This document shows positions 5,292 to 11,981 of a stretch of DNA of 12,940 nt, in pieces. Positions within the stretch are counted from its first letter, which is position 1, and every line of letters begins with the position of its first letter. The notes below the pieces were generated by a model. It had not been told where the DNA came from and did no database searches. It saw only the letters and a list, made by a program, of their open reading frames with translations. This stretch comes from Methanomassiliicoccales archaeon. Its GTDB lineage: Archaea > Thermoplasmatota > Thermoplasmata > Methanomassiliicoccales > JACIVX01. The DNA is taken from the NCBI GenBank assembly GCA_028679985.1, contig JAJRAH010000066.1, positions 1 to 12,940 on the forward strand. The letters run 5' to 3'. The translations under genes and the position numbers were made by a program.

Positions 5292-7082
5292 TCACTCCAC
5301 GGTCACGCTTTTTGCCAGGTTCCTTGGTTTGTCGATCGGACATCCCTTTCTTCTGGCGGTGTAGTATGCCAGCATCTGGAGGACGACGGTGATCAACATG
5401 GGCGAGAAGATCGGTGAGACCTTCGGTATGCGTATGACCCTGTCGGCGACCGCGTTCAGCTCGGTATCGTCCTCGAAGCCAATAGCCAGCACGGGGCTGT
5501 CTCTGGCAGCCACCTCTGCGACGTTGGCAAGCATCTTATCGTATGTATGGTCCTTCACGCAAGCTGCAACTACCGGGGTATGAGCGTCAAGAAGAGCCAG
5601 GGGCCCATGCTTTAGTTCCCCCGCCGCATACCCCTCGGCGTGTATGTAAGAAATCTCCTTCAGTTTGAGAGCTCCCTCAAGCACCGTCGGGTAGTTGATG
5701 TTGCGCCCGATGAAGAAGACATCTCTCGCATTCACGAGCATGTCCGTCGCCTCCTCGATGGCGGACGAGTTATCCAGAACTGTCCTGACGTGTTTGGGCA
5801 TGGAACGGAGCTCCGACCTCATCGATCTCAGTGAATCGGGCCCTATCGTACCTCTCGCTATCCCCATGCGCATTCCAAGGAGGTAGAGTGCGACAAGCTG
5901 GGTAATATAGGTCTTCGTTGCAGCGACCCCGATCTCGGGGCCTGCACGCGTGTAGAAGACTTCGTCCACCTCCCGCGTCAACGTGCTTCCGACGACGTTG
6001 GTGATCGCATAGGTCTTGCAGCCTCTCCTCCTAGCTTCCCTGGCAGCGGCGAGCGTATCTGCCGTCTCCCCGCTCTGCGATACAAGCACGACGAGAGGCA
6101 ACTCCTTGGTGCCGGGTGAATATCTGTACTCGGATGCGAGCTCGAGTGTTGTCGGTGTATCGGAGAGCGCCTCGATCACATACTTGCCGACCATTGCCGC
6201 GTGAAAGGACGACCCGCATGCTACGATCTTCACGGAGCTGAACCTAGAGCTGCCGATGGAATTCCCGTCAGAGATGTCGTCAAGATATCCGAGGAGGGTG
6301 TTGTGAATCGCAAGCGGTTCCTCGTAGATCTCCTTCAACATGAAGTGACCGAATCCGCCCTTCTCTGCGTCGTCAATCGTCCACGATATCGTACTCGGCT
6401 CCCGTCTGACCTCCTGCCCTGACTCGTCGAACAACCTTACGCCGGCAGGAGATATCACGGCAGATTCTCCGTCCATCACGTAAAGGACCTTGTTTGTGTA
6501 ATTCAGAAGGGCCGTCACATCCGACGCCACGAAATTCTCGCCTACCCCCAAGCCGACAACCAAGGGGTTCTCCTTTCTGGCTGCGACGACTTCATTTGAA
6601 CCCGATCGAACTACCGCAACGGCGTAAGTTCCCTTCACCTTCTTCAGCGTCTCAACCAGAGCTGCGTGCGTGTCACCCTTATAACTCTCCTCCAGCAGGT
6701 GGACAAGGACCTCGGTGTCGGTCTCGGAGGTGAACTTGTGTCCCCTCGCCACGAGCTCCCTTCGAAGAGCCATGTGATTCTCAATTATCCCGTTATGGAC
6801 GAGCGCGAATCTGCCAGTGCAGTCGACAAAAGGGTGTGCATTCTCTTTCGATGGCCTGCCGCAAGTCGCCCATCTCGTATGGCTGATCCCGACGGTTCCC
6901 TTCATGACCGGGAGGGATTCTTGCAGTTTCGCGATCTCCCCCTTGTCTTTGTAGACCTGCAACTCCTTCCCGCATACTGCAATCCCGGCGGAATCGTATC
7001 CTCTGTACTCAAGCCGCTTGAGCGCGTCAATAAGGATTTCTACAGCCTGCCGCGAACCAGAATAACCGACGATCCCACACAT
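5292..7082 (-). CDS. glmS: Glutamine--fructose-6-phosphate aminotransferase (isomerizing)
   Basis: It makes glucosamine-6-phosphate from fructose-6-phosphate and glutamine, the first committed step to UDP-GlcNAc. The 596-residue length is normal. The N-terminal glutaminase domain starts with the nucleophile Cys2 (MCGIVGYSG) and has SHTRWATCG (67-75), NGIIEN (97-102) and SETDTEV (119-125). Two SIS sugar-isomerase domains follow, with ACGSSFHAA (288-296), SQSGETADT (335-343) and GVAATKTY. The C-terminus DKPRNLAKSVTVE carries the lysine (Lys591) equivalent to the one that forms the Schiff base with the sugar. The start lies one base after the glmU stop, so the two are co-transcribed. Its stop codon directly abuts the stop of the convergent Cas4-like gene. 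I saw no glmS ribozyme, as expected outside Firmicutes. Confidence 0.97.
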   Translation of the reverse strand: MCGIVGYSGSRQAVEILIDALKRLEYRGYDSAGIAVCGKELQVYKDKGEIAKLQESLPVMKGTVGISHTRWATCGRPSKENAHPFVDCTGRFALVHNGIIENHMALRRELVARGHKFTSETDTEVLVHLLEESYKGDTHAALVETLKKVKGTYAVAVVRSGSNEVVAARKENPLVVGLGVGENFVASDVTALLNYTNKVLYVMDGESAVISPAGVRLFDESGQEVRREPSTISWTIDDAEKGGFGHFMLKEIYEEPLAIHNTLLGYLDDISDGNSIGSSRFSSVKIVACGSSFHAAMVGKYVIEALSDTPTTLELASEYRYSPGTKELPLVVLVSQSGETADTLAAAREARRRGCKTYAITNVVGSTLTREVDEVFYTRAGPEIGVAATKTYITQLVALYLLGMRMGIARGTIGPDSLRSMRSELRSMPKHVRTVLDNSSAIEEATDMLVNARDVFFIGRNINYPTVLEGALKLKEISYIHAEGYAAGELKHGPLALLDAHTPVVAACVKDHTYDKMLANVAEVAARDSPVLAIGFEDDTELNAVADRVIRIPKVSPIFSPMLITVVLQMLAYYTARRKGCPIDKPRNLAKSVTVE

Positions 7083-7083
7083 T

Positions 7084-8274
7084 TCAGACCACTACACTCT
7101 TGTTTTCGAGATTACCGGTCACACGAACTCCGCTTCCAATTCTGCAGCCGGCGCCGACTATCGAGCCCGAAGCGATGACGACGCCTGACCCTATCTCAGT
7201 ACCTTCCCCGACGAGCCCGCCGATGCGCTCCAATCTGAAGAACTCGTCTTCCACCCTGGCGAAAGCGCAGCCTGCAGGAGATGCCAAGCCCGTCGCAACT
7301 CTTACACCGTCATCAAGTACCGAGTGAGACAGATGAGAATGAGAACCGATGTCGACGTTGTTCATTACTAAACAGTTCGACAAAAGACTGAATGACTCTA
7401 TTTGCACGCCATTCCCCACGCTTGTCGACGGTAGGATCGTCGCGCTCGGGCCGATGTCGCAGCCCTCGCCGATCGTGGCGGGACCCTCGATATACGTTCC
7501 AGACCTAATCCTTGTCCCCGCGCCGACAGACACGCTACCTTTTATCGTGACGCCTGACTCGATGGTTCCAGCAATCTCCTGCCCATGCACGGCAAGGGCT
7601 GCGGCGTTCACGCCAATAAGATCCCAGGGATAGACAGCGTCGATCCATTTGCCGGTAGTGTGAACGGCAGGCAGGTCCATCTTCGGGACCAAAGCCTGAA
7701 GCACGTGGGTTATGCCGATCTTTCCGCCGCCAACGCCGTCCTCGACTGCTCTGAGCAAGTCCTCGTTGAAACGGTATATCCCGGTGCTGATGATGTTTCC
7801 GATTCTTCCCTCCGGTTTCTCGTCGATCCGCACTACCCTGTCTCCCTCGACCTGGACGACCCCATACTTGGAAGGGATCTCGCTTTCGGTGACGAGCATT
7901 GAAGGTCCGCCATCGTATCCGACAAGATCCGAAACGGTTCGGCTGTCGATGAGATTATCTCCTGCGACAACCAGAAACTCATCATCAAGGTGCTTCTTCG
8001 CGATCGACAGAGCGTGGGCCGTACCCAGCTGCTTCTCCTGGACTGCGTAGGTGATTCTCGCTCCGAACTTCCTACCGTCGGCGAAGTAGGACATGATCGT
8101 TTCCTTTCGGTAACCGACGACCAACACGATGTCCTGGATGCCGTTCTCGACAAGTGCGGATATGACATACTCCAGAATGGGTCTGTTGCCCACCGGGATC
8201 ATGACCTTCGGGCGGGAGACTGTGAATGGACGGAGCCTCTTTCCTTCACCAGCAGCAAGAACGACCGCCTTCAA
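7084..8274 (-). CDS. glmU: Bifunctional sugar-1-phosphate nucleotidylyltransferase / acetyltransferase (archaeal GlmU-type)
   Basis: It probably acetylates glucosamine-1-phosphate and couples it to UTP to give UDP-GlcNAc, the precursor for protein N-glycans and surface polymers. The N-terminal Rossmann-like domain has LAAGEGKRLRPFT (6-18), a GTAHAL segment (84-89), AGDN (104-107) and EKPEG (152-156). From about 240 to 390 there are left-handed beta-helix hexapeptide repeats, the acyltransferase part. The 396-residue length fits archaeal bifunctional enzymes such as the Sulfolobus ST0452 type. The start is TTG at 8274, fixed by the canonical MKAVVLAAGEG beginning and by a GGAGG ribosome-binding site 8 bases upstream. 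glmS follows immediately. Other nucleotide sugars, such as glucose or galactosamine forms, cannot be excluded, but the glmS partner favours GlcNAc. The mutase GlmM is absent from the window. Confidence 0.9.
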   Translation of the reverse strand: MKAVVLAAGEGKRLRPFTVSRPKVMIPVGNRPILEYVISALVENGIQDIVLVVGYRKETIMSYFADGRKFGARITYAVQEKQLGTAHALSIAKKHLDDEFLVVAGDNLIDSRTVSDLVGYDGGPSMLVTESEIPSKYGVVQVEGDRVVRIDEKPEGRIGNIISTGIYRFNEDLLRAVEDGVGGGKIGITHVLQALVPKMDLPAVHTTGKWIDAVYPWDLIGVNAAALAVHGQEIAGTIESGVTIKGSVSVGAGTRIRSGTYIEGPATIGEGCDIGPSATILPSTSVGNGVQIESFSLLSNCLVMNNVDIGSHSHLSHSVLDDGVRVATGLASPAGCAFARVEDEFFRLERIGGLVGEGTEIGSGVVIASGSIVGAGCRIGSGVRVTGNLENKSVVV

Positions 8275-8311
8275 CTCTCAATCCTCCGCCTATCTGGATT
8301 CGGATTGGTGC

Positions 8312-8323
8312 ACTTAATACTTT
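8312..8323 (-). promoter_or_regulatory. Putative BRE/TATA box for glmU-glmS
   Basis: The minus strand reads AAAAGTATTAAG, centred about 42 bases upstream of the TTG start. Transcription would start roughly 15-20 bases before it, leaving room for the GGAGG ribosome-binding site seen there. The call is by motif and spacing. Confidence 0.5.
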
Positions 8324-8328
8324 TCGCG

Positions 8329-8350
8329 CTGCGATGTGATGATATCGCAG
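8329..8350. promoter_or_regulatory. Dyad upstream of glmU TATA box, possible operator
   Basis: CTGCGAT (8329-8335) and ATCGCAG (8344-8350) form a perfect 7-bp dyad with an 8-base spacer in the divergent glmU / GvpD-like intergenic region. It lies just upstream of the glmU TATA-like box, a usual place for an archaeal activator or repressor site. No second copy was noticed in the window. Confidence 0.35.
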
Positions 8351-8395
8351 AGACCCACGCACATTCGGTCACAGTATCATTGGAGAGAATGAGCT

Positions 8396-8408
8396 GAAAA
8401 GGTTTAAG
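8396..8408 (+). promoter_or_regulatory. BRE/TATA element for the GvpD-like gene (leaderless)
   Basis: GAAAAGGTTTAAG lies with its TTTAAG centred about 27 bases upstream of the ATG at 8433. That is archaeal TATA-to-start-site spacing and implies a leaderless mRNA. There is no Shine-Dalgarno sequence at usable distance. The core matches the element upstream of ade. Confidence 0.5.
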
Positions 8409-8432
8409 CAAGAGTCGCCGAATTGACAAAGG

Positions 8433-9947
8433 ATGGCGTCGATCGGGGCCCAAACCCAGAGTGAAGGAAACGTAACCGAGGCAGATTCTAGAATACCGTT
8501 GGAAATACGCGACTTCTTCACTCGCGAAGGCGGTCACTCCCTCATAGTAAGGGGGAACGCTGGTACTGGAAAGACGACGTTCGCTCTCCAGACGATCGAA
8601 GACATCTCTGCCATAGAGAAGAGCTTCTACCTTTCGACCCGCGTCTCGGACGCATCGCTTCTAACCCAATTTCCCTGGCTCAAGGACAAGATCGAACGTG
8701 GTGAGGCTTCCTCTAGACCTCTCGTCGGAGAGGGTGCTTCCGGGGGCGAGGGGCGGGTTCGGCGCAGGACGGAACTCGGCAATCTGAGGGGACTCGGAGA
8801 GGCCCCGGACATACAGGATGTCGTGATGTCTGTTTCCATCGGACGAGATCTCGGAGAGCTGGAGGCTGTTTATGACACGATTGAGAAGAACTTGCCAGCA
8901 AGATCACTCATAGTTTTTGACAGCATCGACGCGCTTGCAGAGAAGTACGAGGAAACCTGCGCGAGACTCATTCTCACCATCCAGAACGACATAGTGGAGG
9001 GATACGGCGCGAACGTTCTGTTTGTCCTCGAGAGCGCTGACCCCCAGCTCGACTATCTCGGAGACGGAGTGCTGGTGTTGAAATCGACCGACTACCAGGG
9101 CAGAAGGATTCGGGAAATGGAGATATCGAAGCTCAGGGGATGCGAGATCGGTCAACCTAGATACCTGTTCACACTAAGGGGCGGGAAGATCACGAGTTTC
9201 GGCCACGACTTCAAAGAGGAGTTCTTTGTTTCAAAAGCGTGGTCTCCTGTCGGGGATTCATCAGACAGGGTGTCGTGGGGAATAACGGATCTTGACAGAC
9301 TCCTGCTGGACGGGCTGGAGAGAGGATCCATCGTTCTCATCGAAATGGGATACGGCGTCCCTGCCACGGTCAGCAGTGCAATCGAATGCAGCCTGGTCGC
9401 TAACTTCGCAGGATTAAAGAGGGGAGTGATGTGGGTCCCCCTAAGGAAGGCCAGCGCGGAGGGCGCGAGGAATCACATCGTGAGAATGCTGCCGAAAGAG
9501 GAGTTCGATAGATACGTGAGGATACCGGAGAAGGCAACACAGATGGGCACGGCTGGCGACCGTTTCGTACTTCCGGTCGAAGGAACAACGGCCTTGGCCG
9601 ATTTCAGTTGGCAGGGTCTGGCCTTCAGTTTGAGGGAAGCGGGTGTTCCGTTCCTATCGTTGATGGGATTCGACACGATGGAGGCCATATACGGAAATCA
9701 TGTCATGGACCAGCTCACGGATCACTTGCTTTCGATCCGGCGAAACGGCGGCGTGTTCGTCGGCATAACTTCCCCTTCCACATCTTCCGCTCACCGCTTG
9801 GCGGACCTGGCAACGACGCACGTGAAGATCGACAGAATCGGGGGAACCATCGTCATGTACGGCGAGAAGCCGTTCACGGAATGCAATGCGCTGAGGTTCG
9901 AAGAACGAGAGAATGGAGGGAGCGTCTCGCTGACGCCGATTCTATGA
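8433..9947 (+). CDS. GvpD/KaiC-like tandem RecA-fold ATPase
   Basis: This 504-residue protein resembles archaeal GvpD and related RecA/KaiC-superfamily regulatory ATPases. The N-terminal domain begins PLEIRDFFTREGGHSLIVRG and has a complete Walker A, GNAGTGKT (41-48), and a Walker B-like LIVFDSIDAL (159-168). Between them is an arginine-rich segment, GRVRRRTELGNLR (107-119); haloarchaeal GvpD also carries arginine-rich regions needed for its regulatory action. A second RecA-like domain starts near 280 (WGITDLDRLLLDGLERGSIVLIE). Its P-loop position reads GYGVPAT, with no Lys, so this half probably does not hydrolyse ATP. GvpD represses gas-vesicle genes in haloarchaea, but there are no gvp genes here, so that function should not be carried over. 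Transcription looks leaderless. A GTG-started KaiC-fold gene follows after 14 bases. Confidence 0.75.
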   Translation: MASIGAQTQSEGNVTEADSRIPLEIRDFFTREGGHSLIVRGNAGTGKTTFALQTIEDISAIEKSFYLSTRVSDASLLTQFPWLKDKIERGEASSRPLVGEGASGGEGRVRRRTELGNLRGLGEAPDIQDVVMSVSIGRDLGELEAVYDTIEKNLPARSLIVFDSIDALAEKYEETCARLILTIQNDIVEGYGANVLFVLESADPQLDYLGDGVLVLKSTDYQGRRIREMEISKLRGCEIGQPRYLFTLRGGKITSFGHDFKEEFFVSKAWSPVGDSSDRVSWGITDLDRLLLDGLERGSIVLIEMGYGVPATVSSAIECSLVANFAGLKRGVMWVPLRKASAEGARNHIVRMLPKEEFDRYVRIPEKATQMGTAGDRFVLPVEGTTALADFSWQGLAFSLREAGVPFLSLMGFDTMEAIYGNHVMDQLTDHLLSIRRNGGVFVGITSPSTSSAHRLADLATTHVKIDRIGGTIVMYGEKPFTECNALRFEERENGGSVSLTPIL

Positions 9948-9961
9948 GAGGGTGATGTCAG

Positions 9962-10645
9962 GTGATCAAGACCGCGTTTCCCGATAAGTCTTCGATAATC
10001 ATGATTGGCAGCCCTGGCGTCGGTCTTCTCGAATTCAACATAAGCCTGGCAAAGAACTACGTCGAGAGCGGAGACACGGTTATCTTCGTCGCGGTCGACA
10101 TGCTCCCTGCGGACGTAATCAATGCCATGGAGTCTTTCGGCGTCAACGTGAAAGACACGCTCGGCCACAGCCTGTTCATCATTGACTATCACTCGAGCCT
10201 CCTCGGTGCGTTCGAAGGAAAGGACTCGAGGATGTCCGGAGAGGTGCGCCAGGTATCTGACATCGAAGGTGTGATGTTCAACGTATCGGCTATTGCCAAG
10301 GAGACTGGAAAGCCTGTCCGAATCTTCCTACACTCCCTATCGACACTTTTCCTATACAATCAGACGAACGTCGTTCTCAAGTTCTTCCAGATATCCTCTT
10401 CTCGAATACGCTCGGAGTTCGGAACAGGGTTCTTCACGGTGCATGACGGCGTCCATGACGAAAAGACGATGAATCATCTCATGGCAATAGCGGATGGTGT
10501 AATTGAGCTGAAGTTCGATGACAACCTGAATAGGAGGATGAGAATCAGGCATATGAGAGGATATGCTTCCTCCTCGCATTGGGTTCCGTTCGAGATAAAA
10601 CAGACCTACAAGGGAGACAGGATCTCACTCTTGGAATGGAAGTAA
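9962..10645 (+). CDS. KaiC/FlaH-fold pseudo-ATPase
   Basis: This is a 227-residue single-domain RecA-superfamily protein of the KaiC/FlaH/GvpD type. The fold pattern is clear: SIIMIGSPGVGLLEFNISLAKN at the P-loop, then a strand and helix with VIFVAVDMLPADVINAMESFG (40-60), as in KaiC-like proteins. The P-loop position reads GSPGVGLLE (16-24), lacking the Walker A Lys and Ser/Thr. The Walker B position RIFLHSLSTLF (120-130) has His124 where Asp is expected. Both changes argue against ATP hydrolysis, so it probably acts as a structural or regulatory partner. The start is GTG at 9962, with GAGGGTGA a few bases upstream as ribosome-binding site. It directly follows the GvpD-like ATPase, whose second domain has also lost its P-loop lysine, and is probably co-transcribed. 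A physical complex of the two is an inference. Confidence 0.75.
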   Translation: MIKTAFPDKSSIIMIGSPGVGLLEFNISLAKNYVESGDTVIFVAVDMLPADVINAMESFGVNVKDTLGHSLFIIDYHSSLLGAFEGKDSRMSGEVRQVSDIEGVMFNVSAIAKETGKPVRIFLHSLSTLFLYNQTNVVLKFFQISSSRIRSEFGTGFFTVHDGVHDEKTMNHLMAIADGVIELKFDDNLNRRMRIRHMRGYASSSHWVPFEIKQTYKGDRISLLEWK

Positions 10646-10665
10646 CCTGCTGTCCTGGGGATCGG

Positions 10666-10881
10666 TCATTCTTCCTGGAGGTCGTGGTCCGATATCACTC
10701 CGTACATCATATTGCGCATCTCCTCCCTTCCTTCGTCCGTTGATTTCACGTAGAGATCACACTTCGTCTTCGGTCTCACAACGATCTCCTTCCTCGCGCA
10801 GTATATCAATTCGCTGTTGAAACCGAGTTCTGGTCTCTCGTCCTTGTAAAGGCAGGAGAAGCAAAGCGCATCACGACTCAT
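10666..10881 (-). CDS. Small four-cysteine protein, unknown function
   Basis: I do not recognise this 71-residue protein. Its cysteines are Cys7, Cys10, Cys28 and Cys41 (CFSC, then YCARKE, then KCDLY), an arrangement that could bind zinc or a small Fe-S cluster. The C-terminal third is acidic and without cysteine. It follows glpC on the same strand after 53 bases with no oligo-T stretch between them, so co-transcription is plausible. The ATG at 10881 has no good ribosome-binding site. It is convergent with the pseudo-ATPase gene, 20 bases away. The spaced cysteines and the clean fit between neighbours support a real gene; no function is proposed. Confidence 0.6.
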   Translation of the reverse strand: MSRDALCFSCLYKDERPELGFNSELIYCARKEIVVRPKTKCDLYVKSTDEGREEMRNMMYGVISDHDLQEE

Positions 10882-10934
10882 GTGTACTCAGCTGCAATAT
10901 GGCCCTGCCTCTATTTCTCGTTTTTCGATTTCGC

Positions 10935-11966
10935 TCACTCCAGACGTTCATTGAGGAAAGAGGTGAACTCTCCGATCTCCAAAAGGTCCGCCCTTCTCAG
11001 ATTGAGGACGCAGAACGGACAAGGAGCGAGCACTAGTTCCGCTCGGACCGCCATGGCCTTTCTCACTTTCTCGCTCGCGAGGTCAAGGGCGATGCGGGGG
11101 TAGCCTGCCACAACTCCTCCCCCGCCACCGCAGCAAGAACCCGGGTCTTCCATCTCGACAAGCTCCACGCCCGGCACCATTTGCAATATGGCATATGCAT
11201 AGTCGATGACATGAGGACCGATGGTCCTGGCCAGATGGCATGGATGATGGAGGGCAATACGGATCTTCCGCGATGATTGTCGAAAACGAAGACGACTCAG
11301 TCCGATGTTCTCGTACAGGAACTCGATCGTGTGGAGCGACTCAATGCCATAGTGCGTCAGGAAATGCGACGTGCAACCTGGACATGATGTCACTACCTGC
11401 GAGAACCCCTCGAACCTCGTGAGATTCTCCTCGCGGAGAACCTTGAGTCTCTTTGAGTCTCCGATCTTCTCGAGCGGGGCACCGCAGCACACCCATTTAT
11501 CTGGGACTCCGAAGTCAGTGCCAACCTTTTCGAGAACGCTCATCGATGATTCATATATCGATGATATCCTTTCCTTGCTGATGCAGCCGGGGAAGTACAT
11601 CACATCTCCAGTCTTTTTGGAAGGCGACTTGTCGGCCGCATCCCCCGGCTCCACCGATCTCCCGTAGCGGTCGATGTTCTCCGCTATCCTCCTATGCCCC
11701 TCGAGCATATCCTTGTCTGAGAATATCCGCTCCCTCACCCGGAGCATCGCCTCAGGAAGGAGGAGGTTTGCAGGACAGACCTCTTCGCACTTCCAGCACG
11801 TTGTGCACATCAGAAGGTTGTCCCTGATGGCAGCGACGTCTGGAAGGAATCTCGGAGCGTCAACCGCGAGATTCCTCGGTCCGGAGAATCTCTGTAGTCC
11901 CTCAGACCTGACCACAGGACAAGCGTTTATGCAGCTTCCGCATTTGATGCAACCGCCCGTCTCTAT
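10935..11966 (-). CDS. glpC: GlpC-like Fe-S subunit of anaerobic glycerol-3-phosphate dehydrogenase (HdrD/CCG type)
   Basis: It probably carries electrons from the GlpAB flavoprotein to membrane quinone or another acceptor. Numbering from the ATA at 11966 (343 residues): the first 4Fe-4S motif is Cys6, 9, 12, 16 (CIKCGSCINACP) and the second is Cys54, 57, 60, 64 (CTTCWKCEEVCP). Two CCG domains follow, one with Cys128, Cys160-161 and Cys195/198, the other with Cys243, Cys278-279 and Cys316/319. This is the GlpC/HdrD layout. The start is unusual. The first standard start codon in frame, GTG at 11915, lies after the first motif and would delete it. Upstream there is only CTG at 11981, next to the glpB stop, and ATA at 11966, which has GGGGAGG about 6 bases before it. 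I chose 11966 for that spacing, but the true start is unresolved. HdrD-like oxidoreductase is the alternative name. Confidence 0.82.
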   Translation of the reverse strand: METGGCIKCGSCINACPVVRSEGLQRFSGPRNLAVDAPRFLPDVAAIRDNLLMCTTCWKCEEVCPANLLLPEAMLRVRERIFSDKDMLEGHRRIAENIDRYGRSVEPGDAADKSPSKKTGDVMYFPGCISKERISSIYESSMSVLEKVGTDFGVPDKWVCCGAPLEKIGDSKRLKVLREENLTRFEGFSQVVTSCPGCTSHFLTHYGIESLHTIEFLYENIGLSRLRFRQSSRKIRIALHHPCHLARTIGPHVIDYAYAILQMVPGVELVEMEDPGSCCGGGGGVVAGYPRIALDLASEKVRKAMAVRAELVLAPCPFCVLNLRRADLLEIGEFTSFLNERLE

Positions 11967-11981
11967 TCCCGGCCTCCCCAG

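Noticed and set aside
8433..10645. Gas-vesicle or archaellum cluster, from the GvpD/FlaH resemblance
   Set aside because: No GvpA-, GvpE- or FlaI/FlaJ-like genes are present; these folds also occur in unrelated regulatory proteins.
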